DNA of 64,000 nucleotides from Petunia secreta (lineage: Eukaryota > Streptophyta > Magnoliopsida > Solanales > Solanaceae), in contig JARKIP010000011.1 of the NCBI GenBank assembly GCA_029990175.1, forward strand, positions 4,092,001 to 4,156,000, read 5' to 3'. The position numbers and the translations under genes were made by a program. The notes beneath the pieces are model-generated. The model saw only the letters and a list, made by a program, of their open reading frames with translations. It was not told the origin of the DNA and did no database searches. Positions 21,536 through 34,099 of the stretch are shown one piece after another; the stretch's first letter is position 1, and every line of letters starts with the position of its first letter.

Positions 21536-22799
21536 TGTTGCTCCCAAACGCATACACAAGTATACACGGTCGACAAGTAATAAAGTGATAAATGGAGTAT
21601 CGTTCCCATGAAGACTATTGTTCAGACTGAATCCTAGTAAATAATTTCATAAAAACTATTTAGGGATCTTTTTCAATGATGGTTGAGATTGTCACTAACT
21701 ATAGGAAATAATTAAAAACAAGTAATTGAAAACAAGTACTAGAGAGAAAATTATCATTTGTTATCAATAGACGATCCAGGGTCAGAGATACGAACAATCC
21801 AGTTGAGTATTCCAATTGATTCTACTTCTTGATTTCCTAGATTGCTAACTAACATGTTAATTATATTCGTGAAAACTTGTCGATTCTTCAAGAGTCTATA
21901 CAAGCTACCCTAATGCCTATATGTCTATGGAATTAAATCACAGGCATGCATTAAAAAACTCTGTATTTAGATAAGCCAGGTGAATAAGTATATGCCTATC
22001 CTATCTGCAAATCGATTCCCTGATGCCCAGGTTCACAATCAAGCCATATTCTTTCTTATTTGCATTTACGAGTTCCCTCTGTCGAGTTCAACTTGTAAAC
22101 TGCAGATAGCGTTCAATTACCGGGCGCTATAACCAAATAATTAGACTCAAGAAAGAATAAACAATCAGAAATGGTAAATCAATAGAAAGAAATCAACTTT
22201 CAAACGTCAACCTTCATGTATTTGCTCTAATCCTTGAACGATATGTTTAGCTACACATATTCATAATAACAACACAAGAATTCATGGTAGAAATATGAAA
22301 TATTGTAATAGATGATGAAAAAGAATAAAACCATTGGTTCAAAATGTTAGGAACTTCAAAACATGCTCTGGAATTCGACTTCCTACTCAAAACGAAATTA
22401 ATGTGTTTTTATAGTGTCTAAAAAGTGCTAGGATAAGCTAAATCAAAGCCTAATCTAGTTGGGAAAAATTTATGTTTCATCAGCCTCAAAACTTTCGTGG
22501 AAGCCACGCTTAAACTATAGCTCCCAACTCCAAAGCTATCTCTGAAGCCTTGCTCCCAGTATAGCTTCCAACTCCTCAGGGCTTTCTTAGAAGCCTTGCT
22601 TCCACCATAGCTTCCAATGTGTCCATTAACTTCAATTTGATTGTTCTTGTCTCAAATTCATCCGCGCCATTCCTAAAATCACAAATACGATAAATGAGCA
22701 CAAGAAACACAATTATCACATATAACGAGCGCATAAAGTACTAAAATGTGAGACGATATTAAGGTAAAATAGGCAAATACTGCCAAATATCACCACCCA
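21536..22799 (-). repeat. Athila LTR unit 1
   Basis: 1264 bp, next to the primer-binding site, so this is the LTR in the normal 5' LTR position. Type A sequence. A minus-strand TATA box lies at 22406-22413. Confidence 0.9.
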
Positions 22800-22805
22800 A
22801 AAACT

Positions 22806-24069
22806 TGTTGCTCCCAAACGCACACGCAAGTATATGTGCTCGACAAGTAATAAAGAGATAAATCGAGTATCGTTCCCATGAGAACTATTGTTCAGACTGA
22901 ATCCTAGTAAATAATTTCATAAAAACTATTTAGGGATCTTTTTCAATGATGGTTGAGATTGTCACTAACTATAGGAAATAATTAAAAACAAGTAATTGAA
23001 AACAAGTACTAGAGAGCAAATTATCATTTGTTATCAATAGACGATCCAGGGTCAGAGATACGAACAATCCAGTTGAGTATTCCAATTGATTCTACTTCTT
23101 GATTTCCTAGATTGCTAACTAACATGTTAATTATATTCGTGAAAACTTGTCGATTCGTCAAGAGTCTATACAAGCTACCCTAATGCCTATATGTCTATGG
23201 AATTAAATCACAGGCATGCATTAAAAAACTCTGTATTTAGATAAGCCAGGTGAATAAGTATATGCCTATCCTATCCGCAAATCGATTCCCTGATGCCCAG
23301 GTTCACAATCAAGCCATATTCTTTCTTATTTGCATTTACGAGTTCCCTCTGTCGAGTTCAACTTGTAAACTGCAGATAGCGTTCAATTACCGGGCCCTAT
23401 AACCAAATAATTAGACTCAAGAAAGAATAAACAATCGGAAATGGTAAATCAATAGAAAGAAATCAACTTTCAAACGTCAACCTTCATGTATTTGCTCTAA
23501 TCCTTGAACGATATGTTTAGCTACACATATTCATAATAACAACACAAGAATTCATGGTAGAAATATGAAATATTGTAATAGATGATGAAAAAGAATAAAA
23601 CCATTGGTTAAAAATGTTAGGAACTTCAAAACATGCTCTGGAATTCGACTTCCTACTCAAAACGAAATTAATGTGGTTTTATAGTGTCTAAAAAGTGCTA
23701 GGATAAGCTAAATCAAAGCCTAATCTAGTTGGGAAAAATTTATGTTTCATCAGCCTCAAAACTTTCGTGGAAGCCACGCTTCAACTATAGCTCCCAACTC
23801 CAAAGCTATCTCTGAAGCCTTGCTCCCAGTATAGCTTCCAACTCTTCAGGACTTTCTTGGAAGCCTTGCTTCCACCATAGCTTCCAATGTATCCATTAAC
23901 TCCAATTTGATTGTTCTTGTCTCGAATTCATCCGCACCATTCCTAAAATCACAAATACGATAAATGAGCACAAGAAACACAATTATCACATATAACGAGC
24001 GCATAAAGTACTAAAATGTGAGACGATATTAAGGTAAAATAGGCAAATATTGCCAAACATCACCACTCA
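22806..24069 (-). repeat. Athila LTR unit 2
   Basis: 1264 bp, type A, very close to unit 1. Linker 24070-24075 follows. Confidence 0.9.
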
Positions 24070-24075
24070 AAAACT

Positions 24076-25339
24076 TGTTGTTCCCAAACGCACACGCAAG
24101 TATACGTGGTCGGCAAGTAATAAAGTGATAAATCGAGTATCGTTCCCACGAGGACTATTGTTCAGACTGAATCCTAGCAAACAATTTCGTAAAAACTATT
24201 CAGGAATCTTTTTCAATGATTGTTGAGATTGTCACTAACTATAGGAAATAATTAAAAACAAGTAATTGAAGTCAAGTACTAGAGAGCAAATTATAGGTTG
24301 TTATCAATAAACGACCCAGGGTCAGAGCTACGAACAATCCAGTTGAGTTTTTCAGTTGATTCTACTTCTTGATTTCCTAGATTGCTAACTAACAGTTTAA
24401 TTATATTCATGAAAACCTGTCGATTCTTCAAGAGTCTATACAAGCTACTCTAACGCCTATATGTCTATGGAATTAAATCACAGGCATGCATTAAAAAACT
24501 CTGTATTTCGATAAGCCAGGTGAATAAGTATATGTCTATCCTATCCGCAAATCGATTCCCTGATGCCCAGGTTCACAATCAAGCCATATTCTTTCTTATT
24601 TGCATTTACGAGTTCCCTCTGTCGAGTTCAACTTGTAAACTGCAGATAGCGTTCAATTACTGGGCGCTATAACCAAATAATTAGACTCAAGAAAGAATAA
24701 ACAATCGGAAATGGTAAATCAATAGAAAGAAATCAACTTTCAAACGTCAACCTTCATGTATTTGCTCTAATCCTTGAACAATATGTTTAGCTACACATAT
24801 TCATAATAACAACACAAGAATTCATGGTAGAAATATGAAATATTGTAATAGATGATGAAAAAGAATAAAACCATTGGTTCAAAATGTTAGGAACTTCAAA
24901 ACATGCTCTGGAATTCGACTTCCTACTCAAAACGAAATTAATGTGGTTTTATAGTGTCTAAAAAGTGCTAGGATAAGCTAAATCAAAGCCTAATCTAGTT
25001 GGGAAAAATTTATGTTTCATCAGCCTCAAAACTTTCATGGAAGCCACGCTTCCACTATAGCTCCCAACTCCAAAGCTATCTCTGAAGCCTTGCTCCCAGT
25101 ATAGCTTCCAACTCTTCAGGACTTTCTTGGAAGCCTTGCTTCCACCATAGCTTCCAATGTATCCATTAACTCCAATTTGATTGTTCTTGTCTCGAATTCA
25201 TCCGCACCATTCCAAAAATCACAAATACGATAAATGAGCACAAGAAACACAATTATCACATATAACGAGCGCATAAAGTACTAAAATGTGAGACGATATT
25301 AAGGTAAAATAGGCAAATATTGCCAAAAATCACCACCCA
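24076..25339 (-). repeat. Athila LTR unit 3 (mosaic)
   Basis: Its low-coordinate third has its own variants, shared with unit 4 (TTCCCACGAGG, ATAGGTTGTTATCAATAAACG). The rest from about 24420 matches type A (AAGAGTCTATACAAGC, GAATAAGTA). Confidence 0.85.
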
Positions 25340-25345
25340 AAAACT

Positions 25346-26608
25346 TGTTGTTCCCAAACGCACACGCAAGTATACGTGGTCGGCAAGTAATAAAGTGATA
25401 AATCGAGTATCGTTCCCACGAGGACTATTGTTTAGACTGAATCCTAGCAAACAATTTCGTAAAAACTATTCAGGAATCTTTTTCAATGATTGTTGAGATT
25501 GTCACTAACTATAGGAAATAATTAAAAACAAGTAATTGAAGTCAAGTACTAGAGAGCAAATTATAGGTTGTTATCAATAAACGACCCAGGGTCAGAGCTA
25601 CGAACAATCCAGTTGAGTTTTTCAGTTGATTCTACTTCTTGATTTCCTAGATTGCTAACTAACAGTTTAATTATATTCGTCAAAACATATCAATTCTTCA
25701 CGAATATGTGCAAGCTACTCTAACGCCTATATGTCTATGGAATTAAAACACAGGCATGCCTTAAAGAAATCTTTCTTTGGCTAAGTCAGACGAATAGGTA
25801 TATGTCTATCCAATCTGTAAATCGATTACCTGATGCCCAGGTTCACAATCGAGCCCTATTCTTTCTTATTTGCATTTACGAGTTCCCTCTGTCGAGTTCA
25901 ACTTGTATACTGCAGATAGTGTTCAGTTACCGGGCCCTATAACCAAACAATTAGGCTCAAGAGAGAATAAACAATCAGTAATGGTAAATCAATAGGAAGA
26001 AATCAACTTTCAAATGTCAACCTTCATGTATTTGCTCTAATCCTTGAACGATATGTTTAGCTACACATATTCATAATAACAACACAAGAATTCATGGTAG
26101 AAATATGAAATATTGTAATAGATGATAAAAAAGAATAAAACCATTGGTTCAAAATGTTAGGAACTTCAAAACATGCTCTGGAATTCGACTTCCTACTCAA
26201 AACGAAATTAATGTGGTTTTATAGTGTCTAAAAAGTGCTAGGATAAGCTAAATCAAAGCCTAATCGAGTTGGAAAAACTTGTGTTTCATCAGCCACAAAG
26301 CTTTTGTGGAAGCCACGCTTCCACTATAGATCCCAACTCCAAAGCTATCTCTGAAGCCTTGCTCCCAGTATAGCTTCCAACTCTTCAGGGCTTTCTTGAA
26401 AGCCTTGCTTCCACCATAGCTTCCAATGTATCCATTAACTACAATTTAATTGTTCTTGTCTCGAATTCATCCGCACCATTCCTAAAATAACAAATACGAT
26501 AAATGAGCACCAGAAACACAATTATCACATATAACGAGCGCATAAAGTACTAAAATTTGAGACGATATTAAGGTAAAATAGGCAAATGTTGCCAAACATC
26601 ACCACCCA
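25346..26608 (-). repeat. Athila LTR unit 4 (mosaic)
   Basis: The low-coordinate part to about 25680 matches unit 3. From about 25690 it matches type B (CACGAATATGTGCAAGC, GACGAATAGG). It thus bridges the two types. Confidence 0.85.
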
Positions 26609-26614
26609 AAAACT

Positions 26615-27877
26615 TGTGGCTCCCAAACGCACATGCAAGTATACGTGGTCGACAAGTAATAAAGTGATAAATCGAGTATCGTTCCCACGAGGACTATTGT
26701 TCGAACTGAATCCTTGCAAACAATTTCGTAAAAACTATTCAGGGAATTTTTTCAATGATGGTTGAGATTGTCACTAACTATAGAAAATAATTAAAAACAA
26801 GTAATTGAAGTCAAGTACTAGAGAGCAAATTATAGGTTGTTATCAATAGACGACCCAGGGTCAGAGCTACGAACAATCCAGTTGAGTTTTTCAGTTGATT
26901 CTACTTCTTGATTTCCTAGAGTGCTAACTAACAGTTTAATTATATTCGTGAAAACCTGTCGATTCTTCACGAATATGTGCAAGCTACTCTAACGCCTATA
27001 TGTCTATGGAATTAAATCACAGGCATGCCTTAAAGAACTCTTTATTTGGCTAAGCCAGACGAATAGGTATATGTCTATCCAATCTGCAAATCGATTCCCT
27101 GATGCCCAGGTTCACAATCAAGCCCTATTCTTTCTTATTTGCATTTACGAGTTCCCTCTGTCGACTTCAACTTGTATACTGCAGATAGTGTTCAGTTACC
27201 GGGCCCTATAACCAAACAATTAGGCTCAAGAGAGAATAAACAATCAGTAATGGTAAATCAATAGGAAGAAATCAACTTTCAAATGTCAACCTTCATGTAT
27301 TTGCTTTAATCCTTGAACGATATGTTTAGCTACACATATTCATAATAACAACACAAGAATTCATGGTAGAAATATGAAATATTGTAATAGATGATAAAAA
27401 AGAATAAAACCATTGGTTCAAAATGTTAGGAACTTCAAAACATGCTCTGGAATTCGACTTCCTACTCAAAACGAAATTAATGTGGTTTTATAGTGTCTAA
27501 AAAGTGCTAGGATAAGCTAAATCAAAGCCTAATCTAGTTGGAAAAACTTGTGTTTCATCAGCCACAAAGCTTTTGTGGAAGCCACGCTTCCACTATAGAT
27601 CCCAACTCCAAAGCTATCTCTGAAGCCTTGCTCCCAGTATAGCTTCCAACTCTTCAGGGCTTTCTTGAAAGCCTTGCTTCCACCATAGCATCCAATGTAT
27701 CCATTAACTACAATTTGATTGTTCTTGTCTCGAATTCATCCGCACCATTCCTAAAATCACAAATACGATAAATGAGCACAAGAAACACAATTATCACATA
27801 TAACGAGCGCATAAAGTACTAAAATTTGAGACGATATTAAGGTAAAATAGGCAAATGTTGCCAAACATCACCACCCA
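26615..27877 (-). repeat. Athila LTR unit 5
   Basis: 1263 bp, type B. It starts TGTGGCTCCC instead of TGTTGCTCCC, a change shared by units 5-10. Confidence 0.9.
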
Positions 27878-27883
27878 AAAACT

Positions 27884-29146
27884 TGTGGCTCCCAAACGCA
27901 CATGCAAGTATACGTGGTCGACAACTAATAAAGTGATAAATCGAGAATCGTTCCCACGAGGACTATTGTTCGAACTGAATCCTTGCAAACAATTTCGCAA
28001 AAACTATTCAGGGAATTTTTTCAATGATGGTTGAGATTGTCACTAACTATAGAAAATAATTAAAAACAAGTAATTGAAGTCAAGTACTAGAGAGCAAATT
28101 ATAGGTTGTTATCAATAGACGACCCAGGGTCAGAGATACGAACAATCCAGTTGAGTTTTTCAGTTGATTCTACTTCTTGATTTCCTAGATTGCTAACTAA
28201 CAGTTTAAGTATATTCGTGAAAACCTGTCGATTCTTCACGAATATGTGCAAGCTACTCTAACGCCTATATGTCTATGGAATTAAATCACAGGCATGCCTT
28301 AAAGAACTCTTTATTTGGCTAAGCCAGACAAATAGGTATATGTCTATCCAATCTGCAAATCGATTCCCTGATGCCCAGGTTCACAATCAAGCCCTATTCT
28401 TTCTTATTTGCATTTACGAGTTCCCTCTGTCGAGTTCAACTTGTATACTGCAGATAGTGTTCAGTTACCGGGCCCTATAACCAAACAATTAGGCTCAAGA
28501 GAGAATAAACAATCAGTAATGGTAAAGCAGTAGGAAGAAATCAACTTTCAAATGTCAACCTTCATGTATTTGCTCTAATCCTTGAACGATATGTTTAGCT
28601 ACACATATTCATAATAACAACACAAGAATTCATGGTAGAAATATTAAATATTGTAATAGATGATGAAAAAGAATAAAACCATTGGTTCAAAATGTTAGGA
28701 ACTTCAAAACATGCTCTGGAATTCGACTTCCTACTCAAAACGAAATTAATGTGGTTTTATAGTGTCTAAAAAGTGCTAGGATAAGCTAAATCAAAGCCTA
28801 ATCTAGTTGGAAAAACTTGTGTTTCATCAGCCACAAAGCTTTTGTGGAAGCCACGCTTCCACTATAGATCCCAACTCCAAAGCTATCTCTGAAGCCTTGC
28901 TCCCAGTATAGCTTCCAACTCTTCAGGGCTTTCTTGAAAGCCTTGCTTCCACCATAGCTTCCAATGTATCCATTAACTACAATTTGATTGTTCTTGTCTC
29001 GAATTCATCCGCACTATTCCTAAAATCACAAATACGATAAATGAGCACAAGAAACACAATTATCACATATAACGAGCGCATAAAGTACTAAAATTTGAGA
29101 CGATATTAAGGTAAAATAGGCAAATGTTGCTAAACATCACCACCCA
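27884..29146 (-). repeat. Athila LTR unit 6
   Basis: 1263 bp, type B, with a handful of private changes. Confidence 0.9.
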
Positions 29147-29152
29147 AAAACT

Positions 29153-30415
29153 TGTGGCTCCCAAACGCACATGCAAGTATACGTGGTCGACAAGTAATAA
29201 AGTGATAAATCGAGTATCGTTCCCACGAGGACTATTGTTCGAACTGAATCCTTGCAAACAATTTCGTAAAAACTATTCAGGGAATTTTTTCAATGATGGT
29301 TGAGATTGTCACTAACTATAGAAAATAATTAAAAACAAGTAATTGAAGTCAAGTACTAGAGAGCAAATTATAGGTTGTTATAGATAGACGACCCAGGGTC
29401 AGAGCTACGAACAATCCAGTTGAGTTTTTCAGTTGATTCTACTTCTTGATTTCCTAGATTGCTAACTAACAGTTTAATTATATTCGTGAAAACCTGTCGA
29501 TTCTTCACGAATATGTGCAAGCTACTCTAACGCCTATATGTCTATGGAATTAAATCACAGGCATTCCTTAAAGAACTCTTTATTTGGCTAAGCCAGACGA
29601 ATAGGTATATGTCTATCCAATCTGCAAATCGATTCCCTGATGCCCAGGTTCACAATCAAGCCCTATTCTTTCTTATTTGCATTTACGAGTTCCCTCTGTC
29701 GACTTCAACTTGTATACTGCAGATAGTGTTCAGTTACCGGGCCCTATAACCAAACAATTAGGCTCAAGAGAGAATAAACAATCAGTAATGGTAAATCAAT
29801 AGGAAGAAATCAACTTTCAAATGTCAACCTTCATGTATTTGCTCTAATCCTTGAACGATATGTTTAGCTACACATATTCATAATAACAACACAAGAATTC
29901 ATGGTAGAAATATGAAATATTGTAATAGATGATAAAAAAGAATAAAACCATTGGTTCAAAATGTTAGGAACTTCAAAACATGCTCTGGAATTCGACTTCC
30001 TACTCAAAACGAAATTAATGTGGTTTTATAGTGTCTAAAAAGTGCTAGGATAAGCTAAATCAAAGCGTAACCTAGTTGGAAAAACTTGTGTTTCATCAGC
30101 CACAAAGCTTTTGTGGAAGCCACGCTTCCACTATAGATCCCAACTCCAAAGCTATCTCTGAAGCCTTGCTCCCAGTATAGCTTCCAACTCTTCAGGGCTT
30201 TCTTGAAAGCCTTGCTTCCACCATAGCTTCCAATGTATCCATTAACTACAATTTGATTGTTCTTGTCTCGAATTCATCCGCACCATTCCTAAAATCACAA
30301 ATACGATAAATGAGCACAAGAAACACAATTATCACATATAACGAGTGCATAAAGTACTAAAATTTGAGACGATATTAAGGTAAAATAGGCAAATGTTGCC
30401 AAACATCACCACCCA
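29153..30415 (-). repeat. Athila LTR unit 7
   Basis: 1263 bp, type B, near-identical to its neighbours. Confidence 0.9.
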
Positions 30416-30421
30416 AAAACT

Positions 30422-31682
30422 TGTGGCTCCCAAACGCACATGCAAGTATACGTGGTCGACAAGTAATAAAGTGATAAATCGAGTATCGTTCCCACGAGGA
30501 CTATTGTTCGAACTGAATCCTTGCAAACAATTTCGTAAAAACTATTCAGGGAATTTTTTCAATGATGGTTGAGATTGTCACTAACTATAGAAAATAATTA
30601 AAAACAAGTAATTGAAGTCAAGTACTAGAGAGCAAATTATAGGTTGTTATCAATAGACGACCCAGGGTCAGAGCTACGAACAATCCAGTTGAGTTTTTCA
30701 GTTGATTCTACTTCTTGATTTCCTAGATTGCTAACTAACAGTTTAATTATATTCGTGAAAACCTGTCGATTCTTCACGAATATGTGCAAGCTACTCTAAC
30801 GCCTATATGTCTATGGAATTAAATCACAGGCATGCCTTAAAGAACTCTTTATTTGGCTAAGCCAGACGAATAGGTATATGTCTATCCAATCTGCAAATCG
30901 ATTCCCTGATGCCCAGGTTCACAATCAAGCCCTATTCTTTCTTATTTGCATTTACGAGTTCCCTCTGTCGACTTCAACTTGTATACTGCAGATAGTGTTC
31001 AGTTACCGGGCCTTATAACCAAACAATTAGGCTCAAGAGAGAATAAACAATCAGTAATGGTAAATCAATAGGAAGAAATCAACTTTCAAATGTCAACCTT
31101 CATGTATTTGCTCTAACCCTTGAACGATATGTTTAGCTACACATATTCATAATAACAACACAAGAATTCATGGTTGAAATATGAAATATTGTAATAGATG
31201 ATAAAAAAGAATAAAACCATTGGTTCAAAATGTTAGGAACTTCAAAACATGCTGGAATTCGACTTCCTACTCAAAACGAAATTAATGTGGTTTTATTGTG
31301 TCTAAAAAGTGCTAGGATAAGCTAAATTAAAGCCTAATCTAGTTGGAAAAACTTGTGTTTCATCAGCCACAAAGCTTTTGTGGAAGCCACGCTTCCACTA
31401 TAGATCCCAACTCCAAAGCTATCTCTGAAGCCTTGCTCCCAGTATAGCTTCCAACTCTTCAGGGCTTTCTTTAAAGCCTTGCTTCCACCATAGCTTCCAA
31501 TGTGTCCATTAACTACAATTTGATTGTTCTTGTCTCGAATTCATCCGCACCATTCCTAAAATCACAAATACGATAAATGAGCACAAGAAACACAATTATC
31601 ACATATAACGAGCACATAAAGTACTAAAATTTGAGACGATATTAAAGTAAAATAGGCAAATGTTGCCAAACATCACCACCCA
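30422..31682 (-). repeat. Athila LTR unit 8
   Basis: 1261 bp, type B. It has a 3-base loss where neighbours read ATGCTCTGGAATTC (here ATGCTGGAATTC, near 31250). Confidence 0.88.
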
Positions 31683-31688
31683 AAAACT

Positions 31689-32950
31689 TGTGGCTCCCAA
31701 ACGCACATGCAAGTATACGTGGTCGACAAGTAATAAAGTGATAAATCGAGTATCGTTCCCACGAGGACTATTGTTCGAACTGAATCCTTGCAAACAATTT
31801 CGTAAAAACTATTCAGGGAATTTTTTCAATGATGGTTGAGATTGTCACTAACTATAGAAAATAATTAAAAACAAGTAATTGAAGTCAAGTACTAGAGAGC
31901 AAATTATAGGTTGTTATCAATAGACGACCCAGGGTCAGAGCTACGAACAATCCAGTTGAGTTTTCAGTTGATTCTACTTCTTGATTTCCTAGATTGCTAA
32001 CTAACAGTTTTATTATATTCGTGAAAACCTGTCAATTCTTCACGAATATGTGCAAGCTACTCTAACGCCTATATGTCTGTGGAATTAAATCACAGGCATG
32101 CCTTAAAGAACTCTTTATTTGGCTAAGCCAGACGAATAGGTATATGTCTATCCAATCTGCAAATCGATTCCCTGATGCCCAGGTTCACAATCAAGCCCTA
32201 TTCTTTCTTATTTGCATTTACGAGTTCCCTCTGTCGAGTTCAACTTGTATACTGCAGATAGTGTTCAGTTACCGGGCCCTATAACCAAACAATTAGGCTC
32301 AAGAGAGAATAAACAATCAGTAATGGTAAATCAATAGGAAGAAATCAACTTTCAAATGTCAACCTTCATGTATTTGCTTTAATCCTTGAACGATATGTTT
32401 AGCTACACATATTCATAATAACAACACAAGAATTCATGGTAGAAATATGAAATATTGTAATAGATGATAAAAAAGAATAAAACCATTGGTTCAAAATGTT
32501 AGGAACTTCAAAACATGCTCTGGAATTCGACTTCCTACTCAAAACGAAATTAATGTGGTTTTATAGTGTCTAAAAAGTGCTAGGATAAGCTAAATCAAAG
32601 CCTAATCTAGTTGGAAAAACTTGTGTTTCATCAGCAACAAAGCTTTTGTGGAAGCCACGCTTCCACTATAGATCCCAACTCCAAAGCTATCTCTGAAGCC
32701 TTGCTCCCAGTATAGCTTCCAACTCTTCAGGGCTTTCTTGAAAGCCTTGCTTCCACCATAGCATCCAATGTATCCATTAACTACAATTTGATTGTTCTTG
32801 TCTCGAATTCATCCGCACCATTCCTAAAATCACAAATACGATAAATGAGCACAAGAAACACAATTATCACATATAACGAGCGCATAAAGTACTAAAATTT
32901 GAGACGATATTAAGGTAAAATAGGCAAATGTTGCCAAACATCACCACCCA
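31689..32950 (-). repeat. Athila LTR unit 9
   Basis: 1262 bp, type B, with one T lost in a T run near 31960. Confidence 0.88.
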
Positions 32951-32956
32951 AAAACT

Positions 32957-33931
32957 TGTGGCTCCCAAACGCACACGCAAGTATACGTGGTCGACAAGTA
33001 ATAAAGTGATAAATCGAGTATCGTTCCCACGAGGACTATTGTTCGAACTGAATCCTTGCAAACAATTTCGTAAAAACTATTCAGGGAATTTTTTCAATGA
33101 TGGTTGAGATTGTCACTAACTATAGAAAATAATTAAAAACAAGTAATTGAAGTCAAGTACTAGAAAGCAAATTATAGGTTGTTATCAATAGACGACCCAG
33201 GGTCAGAGCTACGAACAATCCAGTTGAGTTTTTCTGTTGATTCTACTTCTTGATTTCCTAGATTTCTAACTAACAGTTTAATTATATTCATGAAAACCTA
33301 TCGATTCTTCACGAATATGTGCAAGCTATTCTAACGCCTATATGTTTATGGGATTGAATCATAGGCATGCATTAAAGAACTCTGTATTTAGCTAAGCCAG
33401 ACGAATAGGTATATGTCTATCCTATCCGCAAATCGATTCCCTGATGCCCAGGTTCATAATCAAGCCATATTCTTTCTTATTTGCATTTACGAGTTCCCTT
33501 TATCGAGTTCAACTTGTAAACTGTAGATAGTGTTCAATTACCGGGCCCTGATAACCAAACAATTAGGCTCAAGAAAAAATAAACAATCAGTAATGGTAAA
33601 TCAATAGGAAGAAATCAACTTTCAAATGTCAACCTTCATGTGTTTGCTCTAACCCTAGAACGATATGTTTAGCTACACATATTCATAATAACAATATAAG
33701 AATTCATGGATGAAATATGAAAGATTGTAATAGATGATGAAAAAGAATTAAACCATTGGTTCAAAATGTTAGGAACTCCAAAACATGCTCTAGAATTTGG
33801 ACTCCTACTCAAAACGAAATTAATGTGGTTTTATAGTGTCGAAAAAGTGCTAGGATAAGCTAAATCAAAGCCTAATCTAGTTGGAAAAACTTGTATTTCG
33901 TCAGGCTCAAAGCTTTCGTGGTAGCCACGCT
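32957..33931 (-). repeat. Athila LTR unit 10, truncated
   Basis: 975 bp. It is cut near 33931, where Tekay-2 LTR sequence begins. It has the most private changes of all units (for example ATGTTTATGGGATTGAATCATAG near 33340), as expected for an array edge. Confidence 0.88.
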
Positions 33932-34099
33932 TGTTAATGCTTTCTAAATATATAGGCAAACTGAGATATGTCGACGACATAGTGTACGTACCGCATACAT
34001 AAAACACAACATAATACACACAATAGTCAGTATGCGGTGCAATGAAATGGGATGAATGCGGTACGATGCAATGCAGTCACATATGTCTGATACCTATCT

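Larger units (their letters stand above)
7125..33931 (-). mobile_element. Athila-type Ty3/gypsy element, interrupted and with an LTR array
   Basis: Read on the minus strand from the right: LTR array 33931-21536, primer site 21529-21511, gag from 21410, protease to 18902, then the Tekay-1 insertion, then RT 8152-7125. The RT motif FMDDFSVFG, the protease motif CDLGASVNLMP and the tRNA-Asp-type primer site are typical of Athila. The rest of pol and the 3' LTR are missing from the window, cut off by copia-1. Frameshifts and stops throughout gag-pol make it an old copy. Confidence 0.88.
21536..33931 (-). repeat. Tandem array of about ten Athila LTRs
   Basis: Head-to-tail repeat with nine full units and a truncated tenth, about 12.4 kb. 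Unit starts are at 21536, 22806, 24076, 25346, 26615, 27884, 29153, 30422, 31689 and 32957 (period 1270, 1270, 1270, 1269, 1269, 1269, 1269, 1267, 1268). Each unit is one LTR (minus strand TGGGTGG... to ...CAACA or CCACA) plus the linker AGTTTT. No gag-pol, polypurine tract or primer site lies between units. Units 5-9 are almost identical; units 1-2 form a second type; units 3-4 are mosaics; unit 10 is the most divergent. The same short minus-strand ORF (62-68 codons) recurs in seven units and is a by-product of the repeat. Confidence 0.93.

Noticed and set aside
25256..33061. Seven near-identical 62-68-codon minus-strand ORFs spaced about 1269 bp as a small gene family
   Set aside because: They recur only because the LTR unit recurs. 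They start and end within LTR non-coding sequence and lack any known domain.
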